Assembly (NCBI GenBank): GCA_949299185.1
Contig: CASFZR010000016.1
Location: 1 to 35,094 of the forward strand
Direction: 5' to 3'
DNA length: 35,094 nucleotides
Source: an uncultured Spirochaetales bacterium
GTDB lineage: Bacteria; Spirochaetota; Spirochaetia; Sphaerochaetales; Sphaerochaetaceae
A program made the translations under genes and the position numbers. The notes beneath the pieces are model-generated. The model did not search any database and was not told the DNA's origin. It saw only the letters and a list, made by a program, of their open reading frames with translations. Shown piece after piece: positions 18,140 to 25,861 of this stretch. Every line of letters begins with the position of its first letter. Within the stretch, counting starts at the first letter, position 1.

Positions 18140-18158
18140 TAATCCTAAATCCAAACCC

Positions 18159-18186
18159 AGTATAAACCCGCATATCTGCTTGTCAA
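18159..18186 (-). promoter_or_regulatory. sigma-70 promoter of the ABC sugar operon
   Basis: TTGACA (18181-18186) and TATACT (18159-18164) with a 16-bp spacer on the minus strand, 52 bp before the binding-protein start codon. Confidence 0.72.
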
Positions 18187-18204
18187 CACAAATCTTCAAG
18201 AATA

Positions 18205-18216
18205 TTAACCGCTTAA
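18205..18216 (-). promoter_or_regulatory. upstream LacI-type half-matched operator
   Basis: TTAACCGCTTAA is an imperfect palindrome with the AANCGNTT core (AACCGCTT). It lies 18 bp upstream of the -35 box. With the operator at 18124-18139 it could allow looping by a tetrameric repressor. This is less certain than the downstream site. Confidence 0.45.
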
Positions 18217-18228
18217 CATAAATATAAC

Positions 18229-18260
18229 CCATCATTCCCAGATATATCCGAGAATGACGG
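18229..18260 (-). terminator. terminator after the phosphoesterase gene
   Basis: CCGTCATTCTC pairs with GGGAATGATGG (18250-18260 with 18229-18239, two G-U pairs), an 11-bp stem with a 10-nt loop. On the minus strand it starts 8 bp past the phosphoesterase stop and is followed by GTTATATTT. It separates this gene from the sugar-operon promoter. Confidence 0.6.
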
Positions 18261-18268
18261 GCCAGCGA

Positions 18269-19024
18269 TCAGAGAGGATCCCTAGAAGTCCTGGCATCCC
18301 CGAAGAAGAACATGAAATCCTGGATTTCCGTCGTCATCATCCCGCCATGCGTACGATACCAGTCCGCCGCAGCCTTCTGGACTGATCTGTCATACGGGCA
18401 GCTCCTGAACTGGATCTCTCCGCCATCTATGATCATGTACTGGGCGTTCTTATCAGGATCATCAGGACGCCTGTATGAGACACTTCCCGGATTGAGCCAT
18501 AGCCGCTCTCCCTGAAGCATGTGGACGCACTGCCTATGGGAGTGGCCGAAGATCATGCGGCGGCCACGGCTTCCCTGGCTCTCTCCATCCCAATGTTCAT
18601 TCCAGTAAGTATCGAAGGCATAGGGAGATTCTATCACGCCATACTTCTCATCATACTGGTGCTGGATGATATAGTCGTATCCATCGGCGGAGAACGAGAG
18701 ATGATATGGCATGCTATCCAGATAGTCCACCCTCTCATCATCCAGAAGCCGGCAGTTATGATGGATCCACTTGAAGTCCGGCCCATCAGGCATATACCTC
18801 TCATCGGAGCGGTAGACCCTTATGAGGTGGTCATCATGGTTGCCGCGGACAAGGACGCAGGGCTTATCATAAGAGCGGAAGAAATCGACCACGTATACAG
18901 GATCGATGCCATAATCCACGAAGTCCCCTGCGAAGACCAGGAGATCGATATCCCTCTCCGCGCCGAGGACAGCCTCCAGCGCCTGACGATTGCTGTGTAT
19001 ATCTGAAATCACAAGGATGCGCAT
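18269..19024 (-). CDS. calcineurin-like metallophosphoesterase (YfcE/MJ0936-like)
   Basis: This is a cytoplasmic binuclear-metal phosphodiesterase of unknown substrate (251 aa). All metallophosphoesterase motifs are present: D8-x-H10 in ISDIHSN, GDFVDYG with D34, GNHDD (residues 61-65), an H122 in the QHQ strand, and FGHSHR (H161, H163). NPGSV follows at 178-182, where YfcE-like enzymes have the same segment. The ATG at 19024 follows GGAGG by 4 nt. It lies 49 bp after the LacI-family gene on the same strand and may be cotranscribed. A link to sugar use is not evident. Confidence 0.88.
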   Translation of the reverse strand: MRILVISDIHSNRQALEAVLGAERDIDLLVFAGDFVDYGIDPVYVVDFFRSYDKPCVLVRGNHDDHLIRVYRSDERYMPDGPDFKWIHHNCRLLDDERVDYLDSMPYHLSFSADGYDYIIQHQYDEKYGVIESPYAFDTYWNEHWDGESQGSRGRRMIFGHSHRQCVHMLQGERLWLNPGSVSYRRPDDPDKNAQYMIIDGGEIQFRSCPYDRSVQKAAADWYRTHGGMMTTEIQDFMFFFGDARTSRDPL

Positions 19025-19073
19025 ATTACCTCCGGCCTAGTATTATCCTAACGCATGACAAACGGTCAACATA

Positions 19074-20054
19074 TCAGGTGCTTTCCCTGACGACCAGCGA
19101 GACACCGAGCTTTATCACCGAGGAAGGGAACGATCCGGCCTTCCACGCCGCCTCAAGTGAGGAGATTGCCATGATCGCCATCTCCCTTATGGGCTGTCTG
19201 ATCGTGGTGAGCGCCGGCCTCATCATCGAGGCGAACCAGGTATCGTCGAATCCGATGATCCGCAGGCGTCCGGGAACGGCGATTGATCGCCTGGCGGCCT
19301 CCTGCATGGCCTCTGCCGCGATTATGTCGCTCGAGCAGAAGAAGGAATCCATCGCAGGATTCTCATCGAATATACGCGAGAGGAGAGCATAGTAATCCTG
19401 GGAGTGGAACATCTCCTTGGTAGCATGGTAGACCACTGCATCTTTCCCGCGGGTCTTCAGGCTATCGACGAAGCCGCTTACCCTGCCATCGGCAGGCATC
19501 GCCTCATCCTGATCTCCCGCTATCATCACGAAACTAGAGCCACCACGGTCGAGAAGATGCTCTGCAGCCAGCTTTCCCCCATCATAATTATCACAAACGA
19601 TTGAAATGGCGCCATCAAGTCCTGCTCTCTCGATCGAAGCGACGGGAACGCCGTAATCAACGAGACGCGCCGCCTTGAAGTTGCCGGAGCAGAGGATTAT
19701 CCCGGAGACCCTGTTCTTCTTGCACTGATCTAGGAAGCCTATCTCCTTATCCTCGTTTCCATCAGAGACGAACACCAAGGACTGCATTCCCCTAGCCTCA
19801 AGCTCATCATCGAGATACTTGACGAGGGTCGGGAAGTACGGATTCAGAAGAGTCGGGATTATTATGCCGACCATCGATGAGTTGCTCTGGCTGAGGGACC
19901 TGGCGATCTCATTAGGCTGATACTTCAGCTTCCTCATCGCCGCGTCCACCTTCTCCCTGGCCTTCGGACTGATATACCCGCGGTTGTTGAGTATCCTCGA
20001 TACCGTTCCGACGCTCAATCCCGCCTCTGCGGCCACATCCTTTATCGTCGCCAT
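19074..20054 (-). CDS. LacI-family transcriptional regulator
   Basis: This is a sugar-responsive DNA-binding repressor (326 aa). The N-terminal helix-turn-helix and hinge are classical: ATIKDVAAEAGLSVGTVSRI, then NNRGYISPKAREKV and YQPNEIARSLSQ. The remainder is a periplasmic-binding-protein-like effector domain, with MVGIIIPTLLNPYFPTLV near its start and LRIIGFDDTWFASMMRPALT near its end. The open frame begins 5 codons earlier at a GTG, but AGGAGG lies just before the ATG at 20054. It is divergent from the amylosucrase, and AANCGNTT palindromes lie at the amylosucrase and binding-protein promoters, so it likely controls both. The effector is unknown. Confidence 0.93.
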   Translation of the reverse strand: MATIKDVAAEAGLSVGTVSRILNNRGYISPKAREKVDAAMRKLKYQPNEIARSLSQSNSSMVGIIIPTLLNPYFPTLVKYLDDELEARGMQSLVFVSDGNEDKEIGFLDQCKKNRVSGIILCSGNFKAARLVDYGVPVASIERAGLDGAISIVCDNYDGGKLAAEHLLDRGGSSFVMIAGDQDEAMPADGRVSGFVDSLKTRGKDAVVYHATKEMFHSQDYYALLSRIFDENPAMDSFFCSSDIIAAEAMQEAARRSIAVPGRLRIIGFDDTWFASMMRPALTTIRQPIREMAIMAISSLEAAWKAGSFPSSVIKLGVSLVVREST

Positions 20055-20102
20055 AAAGCCTCCTGTCACGATGATAGCACATTATCGAGAGGAATATTGT
20101 GC

Positions 20103-20131
20103 TTGCATGGTCATTATTTGAGTCATATTAT
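20103..20131 (+). promoter_or_regulatory. amylosucrase promoter
   Basis: TTGCAT (20103-20108) and TATTAT (20126-20131) with a 17-bp spacer. A consensus TATAAT also overlaps at 20129-20134 but has no well-placed -35. The LacI-type operator begins within or next to the -10 box. Confidence 0.6.
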
Positions 20132-20133
20132 AA

Positions 20134-20143
20134 TAAACGTTTA
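20134..20143 (+). promoter_or_regulatory. LacI-family operator at the amylosucrase promoter
   Basis: TAAACGTTTA is a perfect 10-bp palindrome with core AAACGTTT, fitting AANCGNTT. It covers the expected transcription start, 16 bp ahead of the start codon, so a bound repressor would block polymerase. Confidence 0.65.
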
Positions 20144-20159
20144 ACATACGGAGGCTGAG

Positions 20160-21983
20160 ATGGCATACCCTGATAGATTCAAGACTGTGAAGGATGAGCT
20201 TGAATGGCTGTACATGGAATTATATGGCAACAGGGAAATGCTGCTGGAACTGGAAGGCCTCATGGCCAAGGCGGCCGAGGAGCGGAAGGCAGAGCTTAAC
20301 AGGCTCGATGAGCGCCGTCTCGCCGATCCGAGATGGTTCGTCAGGAGCAACGCCGTCGGAGAGACGATGTACACGAATCTCTTTGCCGGTACCTTCAACG
20401 GGCTGGCGAAGAAGGTGGACTACCTCAAGAAGCTCGGCATCACCTACCTTCACCTGATGCCGTTCCTTAAGACCCCAGACAAGGATAACGACGGAGGATT
20501 CGCGGTAAGCGATTTCCTTGACACAGACAGGAAGCTCGGGACGCCGGAGGATGTCGAGGCGCTGGCTGATGTGCTGAGGGAGAATGGCATAAGCCTCTGC
20601 ATGGATTTCGTGATGAACCACACCTCCGATGAGCATGAATGGGCCATGAAGGCAAAGGCTGGAGACACGGAGGCCCAGGACATGTACATGACCTTCCCTG
20701 ACCGGACGATCCCAGATGAGTTCGAAAGGACGATGCCTGAGGTATTCCCGGAGACGGCCCCTGGAAACTTCATCTACTCTGAAGAGATGGGGCGCTGGGT
20801 ACTCTCCACCTTCTACCCTAAGCAGTGGGATCTCAACTACCACAACCCCGCCGTGTTCAATGCGATAGCCCATGCCATGCTCGTATGGGCAGACAGAGGC
20901 GTTGAGGTGTTCCGCCTCGATGCCGTCCCGTATATCTGGAAGGAGCTGGGAACGAACTGCAGGAACCTTCCGCGGGTCCACACGATCGTCAGGATGATAC
21001 GGCTCATACTAGAGGCGGTCGCCCCTGCCGTCATCCTCAAGGGCGAGGTCGTCATGGCGCCAAAGGAGCTTGCCGCCTACTTCGGCACGGAGGAGAAGCC
21101 TGAGTGCCATCTGCTGTATGGGGTATCATCGATGGTGAATATATGGGGAGCGCTGGCCTCTGAGGATATCAGGCTGCTGAAATGCCAGACCGAGGACCTG
21201 CTCTCGCTTCCCGCACACTCCGCGTTCGTTAACTACGTGCGCTGCCATGATGACATAGGCTGGGGCTTCGACGAGAGCAAGGAGACGGAGCTTGGCATAG
21301 ATCCCCTGCTTCACAAGATCTTCCAGTATCGCTTCTGGTCAGGGGAATTCCCAGGATCCTATGCCTGCGGCGACCTGTATAACTATGACGCGAAGACGCT
21401 AGACGCGCGCACCGTCGGCACTACGGCATCGCTCGTGGGGCTGGAGAGCGCAAAGGATGCTAAGGACCGCGAGATGGCAATCAGGCGCTTCCGCCTTATA
21501 TACGCCACGGTATTCGCGCTGAAGGGCCTTCCCCTGATAAACAGCGGTGATGAGATAGGGATGCTCAATGATGAGGATTATGCGGACGATCCGGAGAAGA
21601 AGGATGATTCAAGGTACCTGCACCGCCCACGCTTCGACTGGGACAAGGAGAAGAAGGCCAGCAGGAACGGAACCACGGAGAACAGGCTCTTCTCCATCAT
21701 CACGGAGCTAGAGGACATCAGGAACGGTTCCCCGCTGTTCGAACCTGAGGCCGAGGTATTCACCTGGGACAGCCATAACGACAAGGTCTTCGCGCTCAGG
21801 AGAAGGAATGACGGCAAGACGCTGCTTGCCGTATTCAACTACTCCCATGATATCCAGAAGGCGAGATTCGAATACTTCACAGGGCGCTACCATGACCTCC
21901 TGACAGGCCGCGAGGTAGAACCGGGCCTGTGGTTCGATCTATCGCCATACCAGGTGCTGTTCCTGGCTGATTACGAAGCCTAG
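20160..21983 (+). CDS. amylosucrase / sucrose hydrolase (GH13 subfamily 4)
   Basis: Enzymes of this family split sucrose, joining the glucose to an alpha-1,4-glucan (amylosucrase) or to water, and releasing fructose. The 607-aa protein is collinear with Neisseria-type amylosucrase as I know it. An N-terminal helical domain is followed by a (beta/alpha)8 barrel and a C-terminal beta domain. The nucleophile is Asp254 (FRLDAVPYIWKELGTNC), the acid/base is Glu296 (LKGEVVM), and the third carboxylate is Asp364 in CHDDIGWGF. SGDEIGMLND and KKDDSRYLHRPRFDW are also typical. No signal peptide, so it acts on imported sucrose. GGAGG precedes the ATG by 5 nt. Its stop overlaps that of the convergent fructokinase. 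Whether it polymerises or hydrolyses cannot be decided from sequence. Confidence 0.9.
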   Translation: MAYPDRFKTVKDELEWLYMELYGNREMLLELEGLMAKAAEERKAELNRLDERRLADPRWFVRSNAVGETMYTNLFAGTFNGLAKKVDYLKKLGITYLHLMPFLKTPDKDNDGGFAVSDFLDTDRKLGTPEDVEALADVLRENGISLCMDFVMNHTSDEHEWAMKAKAGDTEAQDMYMTFPDRTIPDEFERTMPEVFPETAPGNFIYSEEMGRWVLSTFYPKQWDLNYHNPAVFNAIAHAMLVWADRGVEVFRLDAVPYIWKELGTNCRNLPRVHTIVRMIRLILEAVAPAVILKGEVVMAPKELAAYFGTEEKPECHLLYGVSSMVNIWGALASEDIRLLKCQTEDLLSLPAHSAFVNYVRCHDDIGWGFDESKETELGIDPLLHKIFQYRFWSGEFPGSYACGDLYNYDAKTLDARTVGTTASLVGLESAKDAKDREMAIRRFRLIYATVFALKGLPLINSGDEIGMLNDEDYADDPEKKDDSRYLHRPRFDWDKEKKASRNGTTENRLFSIITELEDIRNGSPLFEPEAEVFTWDSHNDKVFALRRRNDGKTLLAVFNYSHDIQKARFEYFTGRYHDLLTGREVEPGLWFDLSPYQVLFLADYEA

Positions 21984-22852
21984 AGCCCTAAGGCGCTCCT
22001 CGTCGCATCATCATACTCAGGGATCGCGCCACGCTGAGTGACAATATAATCAGCAAGGAGCGATGCCTTGCTAAGCGCCGTGCCGGCATCCTGCCCAGAG
22101 GCGAGGAAGTAGAGGAAGGCCGCGGAAAGGCTGTCCCCTGCCCCTACGGTATCCACGACCTTCACGCTGCCCGTGCCGGCATGGAACGACACATCCCGCT
22201 CATAGCAGTCAGAACCGTGCTTGCCGCGCGTTATGAGTATGCGGCGAAGCCTTGGCATGGAGAAGAGGGATGGAATGATATCATCCTCCGAAGATCCGAT
22301 GGCAGAGGCTACGATCGGTACCTCATCATCGTTCATCTTGAGGATAGTCGCCCTCTCCAGCCCTTCCCTTATGAGATCATCGCTATAGAACGATAGCCTG
22401 ATATTCACATCGAAGAAGAATTCAGAAGCATCGATACGATCCAGGAGCTTGAACAGCGTATCCCTCGATACAGAGGAACGGGAAGCAAGGGTACCATAGA
22501 TGACAGCATCGAAATGATCCTTGCCCAGCCTCTCCATCTCGCTGTCGCTGACGGTTATATCATCCCAGGCGCAAGGCTCATTGAAGGCGTATGACGGAAT
22601 CCCGTCGGCAAGCGTTACCTCTGCCACCCCTGTACCATATTCCGAGATACGGACAAGGCTCCTGTCGACGCCGAGCCGGTCTATGGCCTCAAGCGTCATC
22701 CGTCCCAGATCGTCATCACCTACCGCGCTTACCACGGCACTCTCACCGCCAAGGCGCCTTATATGCCCCGCGACATTAAGAGGAGCGCCTCCAAGCGTCC
22801 TCGTCTCACCGTCTACATCCCAAAGGATCTCACCAAAGCATAGTGCCTTCAT
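21980..22852 (-). CDS. fructokinase, PfkB/ribokinase family
   Basis: This is an ATP-dependent sugar kinase (290 aa), most likely phosphorylating the fructose released by the neighbouring amylosucrase. It has the N-terminal substrate motif GGAPLNVAGHIRRLGG (residues 21-36) and the PfkB signature DTVGAGDSLSAAFL (234-247), whose Asp240 is the catalytic base. The opening MKALCFGEILWD is typical of bacterial fructokinases. The ATG at 22852 has GGAG about 7 nt upstream; open codons run 7 residues further to an ATG run without such a site. It is convergent with the amylosucrase, and the two stop codons share the palindrome CTAG. Confidence 0.9.
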   Translation of the reverse strand: MKALCFGEILWDVDGETRTLGGAPLNVAGHIRRLGGESAVVSAVGDDDLGRMTLEAIDRLGVDRSLVRISEYGTGVAEVTLADGIPSYAFNEPCAWDDITVSDSEMERLGKDHFDAVIYGTLASRSSVSRDTLFKLLDRIDASEFFFDVNIRLSFYSDDLIREGLERATILKMNDDEVPIVASAIGSSEDDIIPSLFSMPRLRRILITRGKHGSDCYERDVSFHAGTGSVKVVDTVGAGDSLSAAFLYFLASGQDAGTALSKASLLADYIVTQRGAIPEYDDATRSALGL

Positions 22853-23297
22853 ATACAATCTCCGCATCATCATTCTCTGACAAACAGCGAGGAAAGTGAA
22901 TCCTCAGCCATGCCAGAGAATACAATCTTACAATCAGTTCACGGGAATTAACAGCATTTAATGACAGAAACGGCGATTGCCTAACATGAAGCATCATGCA
23001 GATCGCAACGAAGTCATCAGAGGAAGGATATCTGCCAGACATCATTTGCATACCCTTCAGGACCATACCGCTGCTCTTTCTCGGCAAGGCATTTCACCAG
23101 TCAATATATGATGAAATATAAAAACGACATGTTCATCCGATATTTCGCAATCATTTTTCTTGAATATCTTATTCTAATAAATGATATTAACTTAAGATAA
23201 GTTCCAAGAAATTATGATGATAACTGCAACGATTTCTGTCAGATATCATGATTTACGATTCAGGAATTATCAATTATCATCATAGTCGGAGGCATGA
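22853..23297. other. 445-bp gene-free, AT-rich spacer
   Basis: This is the upstream region shared by the divergent fructokinase and ATPase genes. An 85-codon minus-strand open frame (22830-23087) overlaps the fructokinase start, has no Shine-Dalgarno and resembles no family I know, so it is not called. The half near the ATPase (23100-23290) is very AT-rich and carries an 11-bp inverted repeat. I could not identify a convincing promoter for either gene. Confidence 0.6.
23213..23284. repeat. 11-bp inverted repeat just upstream of the ATPase gene
   Basis: TATGATGATAA (23213-23223) and its exact reverse complement TTATCATCATA (23274-23284) are separated by 50 bp. The right arm ends 2 bp before the GGAGG of the ATPase. 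It could be a long-loop RNA stem hiding the ribosome site, or a pair of protein sites. Confidence 0.5.
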
Positions 23298-24470
23298 ATG
23301 ACTACGCAGTATATCAAAAGGGTACTTGATCTTTCGGAAATCCTGGAAGATGGTTCGCAATTCCTCTTCGGCCCACGGCAGACAGGGAAATCCTCATACA
23401 TAAAGAAGGAACTTAAGGAGAAGTCCGTCCTATACTGGAATCTCCTTGACGTTTCTCTCGTCGCAAGGATAACGGCGAATCCATCCCTGCTCCGGAATCA
23501 GCTCCGCATGTCACCGAAGGCATCCGGCCTCGTCATATTGGACGAGATACAGAAGGTCCCATTCCTGCTTGATGAGATACATGAGCTGATAGAGGATACG
23601 GATTTCCATTTCCTCCTGACAGGATCAAGCGCAAGAAAGCTCAGAGAGAAAGGCGTTAACCTCCTCGGAGGACGCGCAGGCACAAGCTATATGCATCCTC
23701 TCGTATATCCTGAAGTGAAGGACCTAGACTATGGCCTGGAGAAGATCATCGCCCGCGGCCTATTGCCATCGATATACCTCAGCGAAAGGTATGACGTACG
23801 CCTCCGTAATTACATAAAATCCTATCTTCAGGAGGAAATCGCGGAAGAAGGACTGGCCAGGAATCTCCCCACGTTCCTGAACTTCCTTAGGATAGCGGCG
23901 ATAAACAATACCGAAATCACCAATTTCTCCAATATGGCAAATGATCTGGGGATAAGCAGGGCTATCGTATCGGAATGGTATCAGGTACTTCTAGATACCA
24001 TGATAATCAACGAAGTGCCAGGATATGGCAAGACAAGGAAGCGGAAGGCGATAACGAAGAGCAAATTCTTCTTCTTCGATCTCGGCGTCGCCCGTAAGGC
24101 AGTGGGGGCACAGCCTCCGGCAGATGGAACATCTGACTTCGGAAAGTCATTCGAGAACTATATCGAATGTGAGCTACGTGCATATCTCGACTACAATGAG
24201 ATAGATGATGAGCTTGCCTACTGGAGGTCTACTTCGAACTTCGAAGTCGATTTCGTCATAGGAGACTCTGTCGCGATAGAGACGAAGACGACAAGAAACC
24301 CATCATCAACGGATCTGAAGGGCCTCAGGGCATTGAAGGAGGAAGGCATATTCTCTACATATATCCTTGTCTGCCGCACCCCTGTTCCCGAACGGCTTGA
24401 TGACGGGATCATGATAATGCCGTTCGAATACTTCCTCGACAGGCTGTGGAAAGGCGAGATCATCAGCTGA
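23298..24470 (+). CDS. AAA_14/DUF4143 P-loop ATPase
   Basis: This is a member of the large prokaryotic AAA_14-DUF4143 group (390 aa), of poorly known function. Residues 25-32 form the Walker A motif GPRQTGKS, residues 78-83 the Walker B LVILDE, and LLTGSSARKL (about 106-115) the sensor region typical of this group. A winged-helix-like middle (about 195-245) is followed by a C-terminal PD-(D/E)xK-like fold with Glu286, FEVDFV (Asp318) and ETK (Glu328, Lys330). All nuclease-like acidic residues appear present. The ATG at 23298 follows GGAGG by 5 nt. It stands alone on the plus strand between minus-strand genes and may be a mobile or accessory gene. Toxin-antitoxin-like roles have been suggested for relatives, but nothing here proves one. 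Confidence 0.9.
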   Translation: MTTQYIKRVLDLSEILEDGSQFLFGPRQTGKSSYIKKELKEKSVLYWNLLDVSLVARITANPSLLRNQLRMSPKASGLVILDEIQKVPFLLDEIHELIEDTDFHFLLTGSSARKLREKGVNLLGGRAGTSYMHPLVYPEVKDLDYGLEKIIARGLLPSIYLSERYDVRLRNYIKSYLQEEIAEEGLARNLPTFLNFLRIAAINNTEITNFSNMANDLGISRAIVSEWYQVLLDTMIINEVPGYGKTRKRKAITKSKFFFFDLGVARKAVGAQPPADGTSDFGKSFENYIECELRAYLDYNEIDDELAYWRSTSNFEVDFVIGDSVAIETKTTRNPSSTDLKGLRALKEEGIFSTYILVCRTPVPERLDDGIMIMPFEYFLDRLWKGEIIS

Positions 24471-24477
24471 TACCCTC

Positions 24478-24495
24478 ATCCTGGACATTCAGGAT
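24478..24495. terminator. weak inverted repeat between convergent ATPase and MATE genes
   Basis: ATCCTG (24478-24483) and CAGGAT (24490-24495) with a 6-nt loop sit in the 18-bp gap between the two convergent stop codons and overlap the MATE stop. It could act in both directions, but the stem is short and has no T run. Confidence 0.3.
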
Positions 24496-25826
24496 ACAGC
24501 CACCTTCCTCCTGTAGTGGAAGTAATACGGAACCTCGAAGAGCAGCATCGCGCTCCAGCCGGCAGCACAGGCATAGGCAATGGCATGGATGCCGAAATGC
24601 GGTACCAGCAGGAACGTGAAGACGACCCTCAGCGATGTCTGTATGAATGTGGATACCAGCGTCACCTTCATGTTCCCGACACCACGGAAATATCCCTGTA
24701 TGCCATTGGTGAAGGCCGGGAAGATGTAGAAGAACGCCATCGTGGACAGGTAGAGATGCCCCTCCTGTATGACGGCATCCGCCCCTTCACCGCTGATAAA
24801 GAGAGACATTATCGGACGATTGAAGAGAAGGACCGCGGAGGCTATCAGCACGAAGTAGCAGGCCTCAAGGACAAGGCCCTTCCGGAAGCCTTCCTGCATC
24901 CTGTCATAGTTCTTTGCTCCCCTGTTCTGCGCTATGAACGTAGTCATGGCGTGGCTTATGCTCTGTTCCGGGGTGAAAGCGAAGTCATCGACGCGCGTCA
25001 CGGCGTTATACGCGGCAATGACAGATACCCCCAACGTATTCACAGAACTCTGTATCAGGAGCTTACCCACCGGCTGACAGGCCTGCTGTAGAGCCGTGAC
25101 GGAGCCATATGAGAGCGTCGTGCCAAGCATCGTCTTATCGAGCCTGAGTTCAGATAGCCGCAGGCTCAATAGCGGAACCTTCGCATAGATATAGATGAAG
25201 CACAGCAACGCTGACACCATCTGCGCAACGGTCGTCGTCACCGCGGAACATGTGATACCGAAGCCGAGATAGCCGATGAAGAAGAGATCCAGCAGACAAT
25301 TGAGTACAGAAGATGCCATCAGGAACTTCAGCGGCGTCTTTGAGTCCCCCACGCTCTTCAGAGCCTGCGAGAGCGCGTTATAGAAATATGTGAACGGAGC
25401 ACCGATGAAGATGATACGCAGATACAGCACCGTTATATCCAGGACGGAATCAGGTACGTTGAGCGTGCGCATCAGCGGATATGCGAATATGATTCCAAGC
25501 GCCGCGACCGCGATGGAGAAGACAGTACCGGCAATCAGGAGCGTCGATAGCTCCTTCTTCAGGTTCTCATGATCCATCGCGCCGAAATAAGCGCTCATTA
25601 TCACACCGGCGCCTATGCACAGCCCTGATATCCCGAGTATCAGGATATTCATCACAGGGCCAGCCATTCCGGTAGCAGCCAGCGCATCGGTACCGATGAA
25701 GCGTCCGGCTATCATAGAGTCAACGGCATTGTAAGCAAGCTGGAAGAGGTTTCCCAGCACCAGAGGGACGGCATATCCGATCAGCTGGCGGAAAATGCGT
25801 CCCTTCGTCATATCCACAGAAGGCAT
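24489..25826 (-). CDS. MATE-family efflux protein (second copy)
   Basis: This is an inner-membrane MATE antiporter of unknown substrate (445 aa, about 12 membrane spans). The opening IGYAVPLVLGNLFQLAYNAV then DSMIAGRFIGTDALAATGMA is characteristic, and LDLFFIGYLGFGITCSAVTT marks the end of the first half. It is only distantly like the MATE protein at 12001-13392. Neither the ATG at 25826 nor the next at 25811 has a convincing Shine-Dalgarno, so the start is uncertain by five codons. It follows the AEC carrier by 35 bp on the same strand and is probably the last gene of the carboxylate operon, perhaps exporting a product. Confidence 0.9.
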   Translation of the reverse strand: MPSVDMTKGRIFRQLIGYAVPLVLGNLFQLAYNAVDSMIAGRFIGTDALAATGMAGPVMNILILGISGLCIGAGVIMSAYFGAMDHENLKKELSTLLIAGTVFSIAVAALGIIFAYPLMRTLNVPDSVLDITVLYLRIIFIGAPFTYFYNALSQALKSVGDSKTPLKFLMASSVLNCLLDLFFIGYLGFGITCSAVTTTVAQMVSALLCFIYIYAKVPLLSLRLSELRLDKTMLGTTLSYGSVTALQQACQPVGKLLIQSSVNTLGVSVIAAYNAVTRVDDFAFTPEQSISHAMTTFIAQNRGAKNYDRMQEGFRKGLVLEACYFVLIASAVLLFNRPIMSLFISGEGADAVIQEGHLYLSTMAFFYIFPAFTNGIQGYFRGVGNMKVTLVSTFIQTSLRVVFTFLLVPHFGIHAIAYACAAGWSAMLLFEVPYYFHYRRKVAVS

Positions 25827-25861
25827 GGAATGGGTTTAGCACCTTACCGGCAAATGAGCAA

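Noticed and set aside
18107..18235. Upstream extension of the sugar-binding protein by 43 codons
   Set aside because: It would cross the promoter and operator and place the signal peptide inside the protein.
22830..23087. 85-codon minus-strand open frame overlapping the fructokinase start
   Set aside because: No ribosome site, no family resemblance, and it overlaps a confident gene.
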